Shown here: piece by piece, positions 1 to 11,191 of the stretch
Position numbering within the stretch: the stretch's first letter is position 1
Layout of the letters: each line of letters opens with the position of its first letter
NCBI RefSeq assembly: GCF_002878395.1
Contig: NC_061118.1
Location: 124,237,740 to 124,301,739, forward strand
Reading direction: 5' to 3'
From: Capsicum annuum
Taxonomy: Eukaryota; Streptophyta; Magnoliopsida; Solanales; Solanaceae
Length of the DNA stretch: 64,000 bases
Program-made: the position numbers and the translations under genes
The notes under the pieces: model-generated
Seen by the model: the letters and a program-made list of their open reading frames with translations, nothing else
Database searches by the model: none
Told to the model about the DNA's origin: nothing

Positions 1-908
1 GTCTCTGATTATGCCGGAGAATTTGGATGTGAACTCTGAGAGTATCATGGATTTCTCCTGCTCTGCCAGATTCTTCATCACCATCTATATGTAGAAGTCC
101 TGGATTTATTGGGTACAAACTGAGATCTTGATGTCATAGAGGGTGAAGGACTAAAATCCAATTCCCACAATTTTTCTAGTCGGTGTACCTAGATCTGCCC
201 TTATTACTGGGATAGAATCATCCGTCATCCCATCTTGGTCATCGACAACCTCGGAGACCTATGGTTCCTTAGAATGGTTCACATATATTGATGGATAGTC
301 TTTTTGTATAGACTCTATTGAGGATTCAGGAGTTTTCTCAACATATTCTCATAAATCTATAGACTCGTCACTATTTTTGATGTATCCATCAGATGGAAAG
401 TTATCGTCGGTGTCAGAATATGCCTCTGCATCAGAAGAACTTCCTTCGCTTGAAGCAGGACTAATGGGTCAGCATCTTGGATCTATTTGTTGTACTTCAA
501 AGATTCTTCCACTATATCAAGGACTATTGTGGCTTGTGGATCTAGAACTATTTCATTATTTATGTTCAAGCCATATGGATTTGGGAGAAGTTGGTCTGAA
601 TCAACATCTGGATCACGATGGGATGATAACCACTTGTGATTGAGAGGTCCATCTTTCTGAAAGGCATCCCATTCATTATCTTTGTATTGCACTTCAGGCT
701 TATGAATTATTAGATATTTATCAGGGAAGGTGATGTCGTGGTCCAAGATCATTATGGTCCCTCTTTTTGTATTGAATTCTATATTTCTCTTAAACTGCTT
801 CTGAGTTTCATCGGCTTTTCTCCTGGCAGCGGTGGAATCTTTCCTATTCCATACATGCTTAGCAATGTCAAACTCCTTCTCCTCTTGAGAACTTAGGGAT
901 GATGTCAT
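1..908 (-). pseudogene. EPRV coat protein, N-terminal part (type A, minus unit)
   Basis: Reads on the minus strand from about 908 and runs off the window at 1. The longest open stretch (908 to 483) starts with the EKEFDIAKHVW motif, which recurs in the other type A units at 11220, 19390 and 41960. A charged, acidic region rich in D, E and S follows, as in the N-terminal part of caulimovirid coat proteins. Below 480 the homologous reading continues with stops and frame changes, reaching the start of the CP core. The product would be the capsid subunit, but the copy is broken. The family assignment rests on the fuller copies in this window. Confidence 0.6.
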
Positions 909-1450
909 ATGAGAGCTTGAAAATTGGAATGTACGTATGCGGTGACATGGGGAACAAGGTTTGATTTAGTAGTGAGCTATGGGTTCTCTAGGGCTGAAAC
1001 TCGCCGTGTTTCAGCTGTTGAATTTGTTCTTCCAAAGAAGACATTTCATTTTGTTTCTAGTCAAAGAAAGGAGACATCGAAGTGATTGGCGGACATATAT
1101 CATGCTGCATAGATTGGAGCCTAAGTTTCAACTACCGGTTAAATCCACATTTCTGAGTGGATAATTGTTCTGCTCTCTTGTTCATTCCTTCAACTTTGGT
1201 TGCAAACTTATTCTGACAGTGAGAAACATTTTTCATGGCTTGGTTGATGCTGGATAGCATCTTGTTTTGGCACATGGCATTTTTCAGATTGCCGATTGAG
1301 TGTTGGTTCAATGTTGCTTAGTGGCATTTTTTTCTACAGATGGCAGGATAACAGTTTCGGCTAGTATTTTTGAAGTGTGGCTTATGTTATCCTTTTCAAA
1401 GGGTTTGTTTGGTAGAAATTTATTCGAGTAACTGGTGCAAGAGTGAGACA
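909..1450 (-). pseudogene. EPRV coiled-coil region between MP and CP (type A)
   Basis: Minus-strand remnant joining the movement-protein region to the coat-protein region. It aligns in order with 41201-41915 of the best type A unit, including the TLN-Q/E-NA motif and a heptad-like stretch (EMSSLEEQIQQLKHG) near 1000-1060. No frame stays open. Caulimovirids often have a coiled-coil virion-associated or CP-proximal domain here. The function is inferred from position only. Confidence 0.45.
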
Positions 1451-2627
1451 TCATGAATAGTTTGGTTTCAGTCTATTTTTCGTTAGTTTTGGTAATTTCA
1501 GCTGTTGGTTGAGAAGGTGAGGTAGCTCCTTGGAATAGGTGGCATCTGTAATTCGACTTCCATGAACAATGTCTCGAGAAAGAAGATTTGTGCCATACAG
1601 TATATCTGCCATCATGATTGAATTAGTGTATCCAATCATGCTCTTCCATATTTCTGTCTAGGAATTGGCGCATAAACTTTGGATCATTTATCAACTTTGG
1701 GTCATCAGTTAGTGGAAGTTCATCGAAAGGTTGGTATATATGGATTGAGAAGGTGGTTTTGGGAGGCCTTTTATGGTGTAAGTTGTTGAAACTGATTGCA
1801 ACGGTATTGTCACCCCTTCTGGCAAAGGTTGGCTCCATGTATTGGAGAGCTTGAGGATGGTCTCTCAACTTCTCATAGTTTGTGACCCAAGAGTCGGGAA
1901 GTACTTTCACAAGTTCATATCTGGGGATATATCTTGGGATCTAAATACAGTGAGTGGTTCCATTGGTGGGATCTTTGTTCAAGAGAAAAGCATCATCGCC
2001 ACCTGGAAGGGATAGATCCATAGCATAATTCTAAACTCACAAAGCAACCTGGTAGTGGAGAGTTGCCTGAATGGGATCTCAGACCTGTGGAGCTCCGAGA
2101 ATCTAAACCTATATTTTCAATGTCTCCAGCAAATATGGATCGGAGAGGGATATGTTAAAGTTGGGGAATATAGTGGCAAAGTCTGTCCCGACGTTCAGTG
2201 TGATTTTAGATCTTCCCAAGTTGGCATGTTTGTATTCTTTGTACTTGGTATCAAGGAGGGAAATACACACCACTATAGGCTGGACTTTTCTTCCTTGATA
2301 TGACAACGCAACCCTAACAGCATCAAAGTGGCTATGAGTAAAGCCTTGGTTTCACTACTGTCTTGGAAAATCTCCCAGCATCTGTAGAGTGATGAACTAT
2401 TCTTCCTGAGTTGTAAGAATAGGATGCTGATCTAGTTTTAAGGCAACAACATATTCTTTAAATCCTTTAGGTCTTTGCTGTACCAGAGAACAGATCTGCA
2501 GCCATGGGTTACATACCTTTTTTGCAAAGGAATAATTAGGGTTTAAGAGAGGTAGATGTGTTGAGGATATCTTTTGTTTTGGTGTTAGCACATCTACTTC
2601 GTATTGGTAGTCATATTTAGATGACAT
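1451..2627 (-). pseudogene. EPRV movement protein, 30K superfamily (type A)
   Basis: Four minus-strand open pieces in changing frames lie in collinear order: 2627-2397, 2306-2109, 1910-1623 and 1639-1451. The second contains SLLDTKYKEYKHANLG and then an FPNFNISLSDP block, the 30K-type cell-to-cell movement protein signature (LxD motif, then a conserved Gly). The later pieces hold a KRPPKTTFS motif and an EEHDWIH motif shared by all units. The protein would target plasmodesmata and form tubules. At least three frameshifts or stops break it. Confidence 0.65.
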
Positions 2628-3897
2628 AATTTTTTTAGAGATATATTTATCTGAGCTAGAGATCTACAAGAACTAGACCTACTTAAAGAAGAAGACTCTA
2701 AGGAAGACATATTTTTCTATTTTTGTACTATAAAGACTCGATGTATTTGTTCTATGATTCTATGGACAAGACTCAATAAAATGAAAATCTTTTTGTGTTT
2801 TTGTGGACTGACTCTATATATTTGTTCTAAAATCTAAGAAAAGTAACTATGACTCGATTATGTATAAGATGTAAAATATTAAAAGTTGAAAACTATGACT
2901 CTGATAATGAAATCAAAACTATGACACTAATATGTACAAGACTTGAGTTGTAAACATTATAAGTGAGAACTATGGACGGATCTAAGAGTAGTAGTTTGGA
3001 TAAGTAAAACTAAAGAATAAAAATAAAAATGTAAAGCTGGCTAATGTGTTTGCAATCAGCATAGGTGGATGCAAACTCTTGCTTTCTCCCGACCTCCAAG
3101 AGTGAGGTTAGCTCTGATGCGAAATAAATGGGGAGGTAGAGGGGCACAGACAATTGTCGGTGAGAGCAGCCAGGCGGCTAAGCAACAAACCGCAAAATTT
3201 CCAACATGAAAGGAAGTTTTGCGGACATGTAGGCGGCATGCCATACAAAATTAAATCTTCTATCAAACACCACAGACACAATGCCTAACCTTTCTAACAT
3301 GACAGGCAGTTGATGAACAAATAGGCGACATGCCATACGAAATCAAAGCTTTTAATTGACACAGCACAACTTTTCTATGACTGAGTTTCGCATTAGTATA
3401 GACGGTTTGCTTTTTAGCTACAAAGCCCTCTTAACCCAAAGTTAGGATGGTTTGACTTTGAAACTGCAAGCTACACATCAAGGATGGTTTGCCTTGGAAA
3501 CAAAGCCTACGCAACCCAGAGATGGGATGTATTGACTTTGCAAGTCTTAGAACACATAAAATCCCTTGTCTCCTTAGTACAAGAATGTTCCGTATATGAC
3601 TAAACACGGGTCTTACGGTGGCTCTCTCTGGCATGTTTCCCTCTAGCGGTTGTAAAATAGAAGGTGTACTATGGCAGACCTCAGATCTACGTGTTCTTTC
3701 TCAGATATGGAATCAATTTGGAAAGTTATAGAATGGACTAAGACAATTTCATTTCATATACATGGAAAGCACTTGGACATTTACATTGAGTGGATGAAGC
3801 CAACTTCGTTTCATATACATGGAAAGTAACTTTGGAGTTCCATGTTCTATTCGCAAGAAGTACCTCACCGGAGTACTTTCGTACCCCGTACTCTATC
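2628..3897 (-). other. EPRV pregenomic RNA leader (minus unit)
   Basis: Non-coding on both strands by inspection. It corresponds to the roughly 1.1 kb between the 6-codon upstream ORF and the movement-protein start in the other units. It carries two copies of a short direct repeat (TTCCATGTATATGAAA type, near 3755 and 3810 on the complementary strand) and a degenerate primer-binding site at 3110-3122. The short ORFs at 3056-3244 and 3431-3634 lie inside it and are not conserved as proteins. Confidence 0.55.
3110..3122 (-). promoter_or_regulatory. Degenerate tRNA-Met primer-binding site
   Basis: On the minus strand it reads TCGCATCAGAGCT, three mismatches from TGGTATCAGAGCC (complement of the plant initiator tRNA-Met 3' end) found intact at 33456 and 39689. 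Its position in the leader is the same. Confidence 0.55.
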
Positions 3898-4260
3898 CTA
3901 GAGGATCAAAGTACCCATACTTTTTAAGGAGAGAAAGCAAGAGAAAGAGATTTTAGCCAACAAACATCTTTATTGAATGAGAGAAAACTATACAAGAGGT
4001 TTTTAGGTAGAGAGAATGTTGTCCTTTCCCTAAAGGCCCAGGTTTTACTTTATACGAGAAGAAAGCTTACTAGCTAAGCTAAGCTATGGATAAACATGAA
4101 ATAAAATATTACATTCCTATCTTAAAAGCTAAGGGATAGGCATTATCCATTAATAAGAATAAGTCTTATCCTTTTAGAAGGGATAAGAATTATCTATTAT
4201 GACTAGATAAGCCTTATATTTATTCACACTAGGCCCTACTAATATATGGGGGGACAAATA
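3870..4260 (-). promoter_or_regulatory. EPRV promoter, poly(A) signal and 6-codon upstream ORF (minus unit)
   Basis: Reading the minus strand: GATAAG/CTTATC boxes at about 4235-4100, a TATA box (TATAAAG, 4054-4048), a poly(A) signal AATAAAG (3974-3968), then a six-codon ORF coding MGTLIL (3918-3898). A short stem follows (GGAGTAC against GTACTC, within 3870-3894). A poly(A) signal just after the TATA box is typical of caulimovirids: it is skipped on the first pass and used on the second, giving terminal redundancy. Confidence 0.6.
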
Positions 4261-4419
4261 AAAACAAAACAAACTTTGTTGTTGTTATGTGACAACAAGT
4301 GCAAGCAGTGGAGTCAATAGCTTACAAGAAGGTACATCAGCAACTTCATGGGCATCTTGCAAGAAGGTGGATAAGTTCCTTGTCTTTAAAGTAGCTGAAT
4401 TAGCAAGATCAAAAACCCA

Positions 4420-4625
4420 CCTAAAAGGGTAACCCACTAAGGAGTATTTCCTTAGAAAGAAGGGAAACCTACTGGAAAGGGTAACCCACTGGCGAGGGTA
4501 ACCCATCTGATAGGGTTTCCTTCGAGAATAGGGTAACTACTAGGAAGAGTAACCCACTGAAGAGGGTAACCCGCTGGAAAGGGTAACCCACTGGAAAGGG
4601 TAACTCGCTGAAGAGGGTAACTTCT
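4420..4625 (-). repeat. GGGTTACCC repeat array (minus unit)
   Basis: About ten degenerate copies of an 18-bp unit (GGGTTACCCTTTCCAGTG type), seen on the plus strand as GGGTAACCC. The core is a 9-bp palindrome around a central base. The same array lies upstream of the promoter in every EPRV unit of the window. Confidence 0.8.
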
Positions 4626-5660
4626 TGCACATTTCATCTGACATCATCTGTCAGGAAGTTTTAGATGGTACCAGAGGCAATGAACTCACGTATCCTTCTT
4701 CCATCCACCAATATACTCCGTGCTTTTTCCTAACATGTTCTTGGCATTCCAAGTTACTCTTTATCGATCAAGTAAAGTAACTCCTTCTGAATGATGAATC
4801 TTTATATTTTTTTGGAGGTGCTTTCATCTGTTTTCTTTGGAATAGATCTTCTTTGATGGAGAGTGAAGCATTGTTCTACACATCATTCATCTATAAGAGA
4901 GAGCACTACATCAAGATTTCTAGAGCAGTAAAATTTCTGACTGAGCTTGGACTCCATGACCTACGATTCCTACTAGGTGATACAACATGAAGACCATTGT
5001 ATTGCAATAATTTTAGGAACATCGAATCACCTATAACAAAAATCCTTTCAGAGTTGGTTGGATTCAATAAAAATTCCTAAAGGCATAACACTTGAACTCC
5101 ATGATAGTATAGCGCTGGTGGCGTATGTGCTAGAACTACCATAGGAATTCTTGCTGGGAATCATCAGGTAGCATAATTAACACATAACAGAAGAGATTTC
5201 CTGGATGTTCTCCGAACAACTTCAACATGGATCTACTGCGCCTTTAGAATATTTGAAGCTTGTTGAAAGTTTGTCTTTATCGGAGGATAGAAGGATCTGA
5301 AGGATCCATATATTTGTCGAACAGATCTAGAGAATAATCTGTTAATCCAAATGATATTATCCCTGATGTATTGAACAGAATAGACCGACTAGTCAATTTT
5401 TGGTTGTCTACTCTGTTGTTGGATATCAAGCAGAGGCCAGTAGTATTGATATCTCCTAATTCCTTATAAGCATCCATGGAGAAGATGGTATCCTTCATCG
5501 GTTCTTGATCCTGCAAGAAGATTGATTCTAGTATGATCAACTATTTCTTCAAAATGGTTGACATCGTCTTTTGATTTGTTGAGTTGAGATGGTTTCTTAC
5601 AAAATGACAAGGATATGAGGAGATAAGGAAGCCATAAATTTTCTTCTTGTAGTTTGTTGG
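4626..5660 (-). pseudogene. EPRV zinc-finger and post-zinc-finger region (type B, minus unit)
   Basis: Minus strand, from a degenerate finger near 5640-5590 through an acidic stretch (EEIVDHTR) to the block DPSDPSILR at 5277. Open pieces are 5670-5464 and 5540-5277, overlapping in different frames. The residues match type B units (27000-27090) better than type A, so this minus-strand array runs from a B unit into an A unit. From 5276 to 4626 the collinear post-finger sequence continues with many stops. No protease or RT motif is visible. The left end of the chromovirus cuts it at 5660. Confidence 0.55.
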
Positions 5661-5676
5661 GATCTTTCAAGCCATT

Positions 5677-8310
5677 AAGGTGACTATTCAGAATAAATAT
5701 CCTTTCCCAAGAATTGATGATTTATTTGATTAGTTATAGGGTTCCAAGTGCTTTTCTAATATTGATTTGAGGTCAGGTTACCACCAAGTGAGGGTCAAAG
5801 AGAAGGATATACCCAAGACAACTTTTTGAATACGGTATGGTCATTATGAGTTTCTAGTTATTTTATTTGGGCTAACAAGTGCACCCGTAGCTTTTATGGA
5901 TTTGATGAATAGGGTGTTTAAGCCATTCCTGGATGTATTTGTGATAGTTTTTATAGATGATATTCTAGTTTATTCTAGATAAGAAGAGGACCATGCCAAT
6001 TACTTACGACAGGCATGGCAGACTCTTCCTGATTGTAAGCTTTATGCAAATTTCTCTAAATGTGAGTTTTAGTTAAAGTCGGTGGCATTTTTGGGTCATA
6101 TTGTATCTAGTGAAGGGATAAAGGTTGATGCTCAAATGATAGAAGCTGTGAAGAACTGGCCAAGGCCCATAACGCCTACCGAGATTCGTAGTTTTCTCGG
6201 GTTGGCCGGTTATTATAGAAGGTTTGTTGAAGGCTTTTCTTCCATTTCAGCACCATTAACCAAGCTAACCTATAAAGCATCCAAATTCCAATGGAATGAT
6301 GCCTGTGAGAAGAGTTTTCAAGATTTAAAGAACAAGTTGATTTTTACACCTGTGTTGGTACTTTCAGAAGGAACCAAAGGGTATACAGTGTATTGTGATG
6401 CTTCCAAAATTGGTTTAGGGTGTGTATTAATGCAGCATGGTAAGGTAATAACATATGCTTCTAGACAATTGCGGCCACATAAGAAAAATTATCCTACACA
6501 GGATCTTGAACTAGCAACAGTTATTTTTTCTTTTAAGATATGGCACCACTACTTATATGGGGTTCATGTTGATATATATACTGACTATAAGAGCTTGCAA
6601 TTTATTTTTAATTATAAAGATCTAAATTTAAGGCAGCAGAGATGGCTTGAACTATTAAAGGACTACAATGTTGATATCTTGTACCATCCAGGGAAAGCAA
6701 ATATGGTAGCTGATGCGTTAAGTCATAAGGCTATGATTGTGCCTATAGAAAGGCAAGGGATGATTAAAGATCTTCACCAGTTAGCTAGTTTGGGAGTTCG
6801 CCTTCTTGAAACTCTAGATAAAGAGCTTATCGTACATAATGCTGTGGAATCTTCATTAGTAGCTGAAGTGAAAGAGAAGCAACATGCAGATCCTATTTTA
6901 TTACAGCTTATGGAGAATGTTCAGAGTGGTGAGACCAAGGGATTTGAGCTTACACAAGAAGGAGTACTTCAGTACCAAAACCGATTGTGTGTGACGGATG
7001 TTGATGGGCTAAGAAAGAAGATTATGATAGAGGCATATTGTTCAAGGTATTCCATTCATCTAGGATCAACCAAAATGTATCATGATTTGAAAGATATGTA
7101 TTGGTGGAATGACATGAAGAAGAGCATTGCAGAATTTGTAGCTGAATGTCCAAATTGTCAAAGAGTTAAAGTTGAGCACCAAAAACCCAGAGGTTATATG
7201 CAATGCATTGATCTTCCAAGCTGGAAGTGGGACATGATCAACATGGATTTCGTTATTGGTTTGCCTCGTACATCCCGAAAGTTTAATTCTATATGGGTCA
7301 TTTTGATAGGCTTACCAAATTCGCATATTTCCTACCAGTTAGGACCACTTACACAGTTGAAGAGTATACGAAGCTGTACATTAAAGAGATAGTCCAATTA
7401 TATGGAGTGCCAATCTCTATTATATCAGATCGGGGAATCCAATTTACCATAAACTTTTGGAAGTCTTTTCAGAGGTGTTTGGGAACACAAGTGAAACTGA
7501 GTACAACTTTTCACCCTCAAACAGATGGACAAGCAGAGCGTACCATCCAAACACTTGAAGATATGCTATGAGCTTGTGTAATAGAATTTAAGGGCAACTG
7601 GGATGATGATTTACCTGTTATTGAGTTTGCCTACAATAATAGCTATCATTCAAGTATCAAAATGGCACCATATGAAGCTTTATATGGAAGGAAGTGTAGA
7701 TCAATAATAGGATGGTTCGAAGTGGATGGAACTCTTTTGTTCGGACCGGATCTTGTTTATCAAGCCATAAAGAAGGTTAAAGTAATTCAGCAACAACTGA
7801 AAATAGCCCAAAGTCAACACAAGTCATATGTGGATAGTAGAAAGAGAGGGCTAGAGTTTTTTTATAGGTGATTGGGTATTTTTTAAGGTATCACCAATGA
7901 GAGGGGTAATGAGATTTGGCAAGAAAGGGAAGTTGAGTCCACATTATATAGGCCCGTATAAGATCACTCGAAGGTTTGGACAAGTTGCATATGAATTAGA
8001 GCTACCCCAAGAGCTCTCATCAGTACATCCGGTATTTCATGTGTCAATTCTTAGAAAGTGCTTTGGAGATCCATTACATATCACTTTTACTGAGGATGTG
8101 CAAGTTGTGGAAGATCTTACCTATGAGGAAGTGCCTATTGCTATTCTTGATCGCCAAGTTAAGAAGATGAGAAATAAACAGATAGCATCTGTGAAAGTAC
8201 ATTAGAGAAATCGTCAAAGGGAAGAGATTACATGGGAAGATGAGGAAGCAATGAAATCTAAGTACCCTCATTTGTTCAAAGATGAAGAGAAGTTCAAGAA
8301 ACAGAGTTAG
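5677..8310 (+). pseudogene. pol: Chromovirus pol: RT, RNase H, integrase, chromodomain-like tail
   Basis: RT begins at KVTIQNKYPFPR (5677) and has the catalytic FIDD at 5950-5961. RNase H follows at about 6390-6730 ([15 protein letters not shown]). The integrase zinc finger (CPNCQR, about 7147) and catalytic core ([17 protein letters not shown]) come next. The end has VHPVFHVSILRKC and a chromodomain-like ITWEDEEAM. The longest open frame is 6082-7392. Five in-frame stops lie before 6082, with others at 7569 and 8202. Frameshifts fall near 7299 and in the T-run at 7858-7863. Several stops fit CGA to TGA, CAG to TAG or TGG to TAG changes, as expected from methylcytosine deamination. The copy is dead. 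Confidence 0.9.
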
Positions 8311-8433
8311 AACATTAACAAGTAAGTTTTTTTTTATATATGCATAGTATTTATGTGATTATGTGAATATTAATAATGGACTTGAACTTTTTTTGGTTTA
8401 ATAACTACGCTAAAATTTGAGGACGAATGTCCT

Positions 8434-8445
8434 AAAGGGGGGAGG
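8434..8445 (+). promoter_or_regulatory. Polypurine tract of the chromovirus
   Basis: AAAGGGGGGAGG one base before the LTR start TGTAACACC. It follows the GAGGACGAATGT motif that commonly precedes the 3' LTR of plant chromoviruses. It would prime plus-strand DNA synthesis. Confidence 0.85.
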
Positions 8446-10140
8446 ATGTAACACCTCGTATTCAAGTACGTGTATTGGCGTATTCAAGTTCGTGTATTGG
8501 TCTTATTTATATGGAATTAATTTTTTTATTTTATTTATACCGGAATTTGCCCGTCGATGGCTCCATGTGAAGGTTATTGAATAAGCTTTACAACAATATA
8601 AATATTTCCAAAAATGGATAGGTTTCGGATATTATGAGCACGTTCGAAACTATAAAACGGTGGTTGCGATATTTGGGAATAATAAATGTGCAGGAAAATT
8701 TCCTGCACACAAACTACTGAGGCCAGCTGAATTTTTGGGTCAACTTCGAACGATCATAACTCCCTTAATATAATGAAATGGGAGAGCTGCGACCTATGAA
8801 AAGAAAGATATTTGAGTCTTCTTTCCAATTCAATTGGTTTCATCTAAATCCAAAATTTGAGTAAGGAGTTATACTCATTTTACTTCAGTCTATCAAAACA
8901 GATTTTTAGGGTCAATTTTAAACGACCATAAATCCTTGTACAGGACGAACCTCTGTGGCCTACTTTATATGAAGTGAAAACCCTTTGAATTATCCTTCCA
9001 AGATACCAATTTCACCCAAATCTAATATCGCAGTAAAGAGTTATGGTCAATCTATTTTAGCTTACCAAAACAGTCCATCAAAGGATAGATTTGACATTAT
9101 TTAAATGTCAAAGGCATTTTGGTCATTTCCTATTATATTATGGATTGGAATATGTGTATATATACATGTATATGAGTTAAAAAAACTCATTTTCATCATC
9201 AATAATTGAGAAAGAACAAACCCTAGCCCAATTTGACCTTTAAATTACTTTTGATTCAACCGTAGAAATTCCAAAGTAATCTGATAACTGTGTTTGTCAT
9301 CTCGAGATCTTCGAACGACACCTATTATTTGCACAAACAGGATTCCATAATCAAGAGGTGAATTCTAAGGTATGAATATTGTTTGCCTTTGTTCTTTTCC
9401 ATATGTATATGTGTGATAGAGGATTATATGTATTGGTTGTTATTAAAAGGTGATGGAAATAGGGTTATGGACTATTTTGCATGGTTTGGTTTTATTGAAT
9501 TGTGGAAGGTGGATATGGTAATTGAGTTATGGAAGGTGTATATGGTGATACCCTATTGAATTGATGATTATTTATGTCTATGGCTCAATTTGGTTTAATA
9601 GATTGGGTGGAAGGATAAATGAATCCAAACTTGATATTGGAGGATGTTGTATGAATATGCATGGCATGTGAATGGAATTGGAGTATAAGAGGGTTAAAGT
9701 GACACCTTTTATGGTGTAATTAAGGCTTAATACTTAACCAATAGTTTGGTGAATTCAAATAATTGAATTGTGACATTTGGTTGCTAATACTAGATTGCTA
9801 TATATGTTCATTGTAGATAAGTAATCCGAAAAGACGGGAAATCCATTTAGGACTAGTATTGAAGGTTGACAGTCAGGTATGTAAAGCATACTCTATACCA
9901 TATCTTAGGCATGAAAGTGAACAATTGTTCTATTAAGAAAGTTTCTAAAGTTATTCAGTAACATGTGATCCATAATGGTTTTGTATGATGTCCTAAGTTA
10001 CCAATTAACTTGTTTCCACCCTACAAGATGTCAAGACATTCCAATACTTACTTGTCTTCTAAATCATACATGTTTATTGCACTAATTAATGTTAGAAGGT
10101 ATCCGGTTACTCAAACAAGATCCATGTGCTATTATTGACT

Positions 10141-10260
10141 CCAAAATATTTCATTGATATGCCAATAAGTTCCTACTTCATTGTTATGGTATTGATGACC
10201 TCAAAACATTTCATTGATGTGCCAATGAGTTCTTACTTCATTGTTATTGCATTGATGGTC
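10141..10260 (+). repeat. 60-bp tandem repeat in the LTR
   Basis: Two directly adjacent 60-bp units, 10141-10200 and 10201-10260, differ at about ten positions and share TTTCATTGAT and CTACTTCATTGTTAT-type blocks. Confidence 0.85.
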
Positions 10261-10375
10261 TATTTATATGTCTCTTATTGATGTATCATTGTTTCAAAGT
10301 ATCAAAAATGTGGTGGCGACCGAAATAACAATCTCAAAGATTAATTGAACTAAGTGATGGAAGTTCTGTCTTATC

Positions 10376-10489
10376 GGGTGGTATCCTAGGGGCATAAGCC
10401 TATCATGAGTCGATCCCTATTTATGTGTTTGTGGGTGGTATCCCAGGGGAATAAGCCTATCATGGGTTGATCCCAGTTGATATGTACTG
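10376..10489 (+). repeat. 57-bp tandem repeat in the LTR
   Basis: Two units start at 10376 and 10433, each beginning GGGTGGTATCC and holding ATAAGCCTATCATG. The spacing is 57 bp. Confidence 0.8.
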
Positions 10490-11191
10490 GAGGTAGCCTA
10501 ATGGTCATAGTACAGTACAGTAATGATTACAAAGATGTTATGAACGAAAGTAAAGTGATTGAATAAATACAATGTACAGGTTGTCACAAGTTCTAATAAG
10601 TGTGGTCCACTCCTATTACGATTTATCACTTGTTTTTGATTTCTATTAAGCTCCTATATCATATGTGATTATCTACAGCTTTACATACTCAGTAAATATT
10701 TTGTACTGACGTCCCACATGGGGGACCTGCATTGTATGATGTAGGCACAGGTACCTCAACTCATACACCACACAAGTAAGATCCAGGATATCCAACTATT
10801 TTTGGTGAGCTCCAGTTTTCTATGGGGCTTCCCGTGTCATATCCAGTCACTTTTGGTATTGTATAGAAGTTAGTTATATGGCGGGGTGTGTCCCCACCTT
10901 AGTTAAACTCTGTGTATTATCTAGAGGCTTTGTAGACCTGATGTACAGTCAAGGGGTGTTTGGTTAATAGACGTCATGGCTCCCACAGCTAAGTATTGGA
11001 TATACATATATATGTGTGGTAGAGCTTATACAGGTGATTATTTTCTTTTATGTGTGACATGATGTTGTCCGAATTTTTGATTGTCATAGAGGCATGCATG
11101 GGAAATATAAGGTTATGAGCTGGTTCTCCCGGGCCTTCTCGGTTATGGTTGCCAGTCCTCTCCAATAGGATTTGAGGCATGACACTCCCAT

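Larger units (their letters stand above)
5661..11184 (+). mobile_element. 5'-truncated Ty3/gypsy chromovirus (Del/Tekay-like)
   Basis: Retains RT (from its middle), RNase H, integrase, a C-terminal chromodomain-like tail, a polypurine tract and the 3' LTR. The 5' LTR, gag, protease and RT N-terminus are missing. Viral sequence is minus strand to its left and plus strand to its right, so the element sits at an inverted junction. The right flank is CTCCC; no matching flank exists on the left, as expected for a truncated copy. Confidence 0.85.
8447..11184 (+). repeat. Chromovirus 3' LTR (2738 bp)
   Basis: Starts TGTAACACCTCG right after the polypurine tract and ends GGCATGACA, keeping the TG...CA termini. 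A TATA-like run (TATATATACA) near 9157 followed by a CAAACCCTAGCC-type leader suggests the LTR promoter. It contains two internal tandem repeats (10141 and 10376). No gene was seen inside it. There is no partner LTR in the window. Confidence 0.8.

Noticed and set aside
4420..4625. GGGTTACCC arrays as a CRISPR or telomere-like repeat
   Set aside because: Units are contiguous and degenerate with no unique spacers, and the motif is not the plant telomere repeat TTTAGGG. The plant context also excludes CRISPR.
4285..4637. ORFs coding GLPFPVGYP-type repeats
   Set aside because: The repetitive peptides are translations of the 18-bp DNA repeat (a multiple of three, so frames stay open). Similar frames recur over the arrays at 13610, 17917 and 38256.
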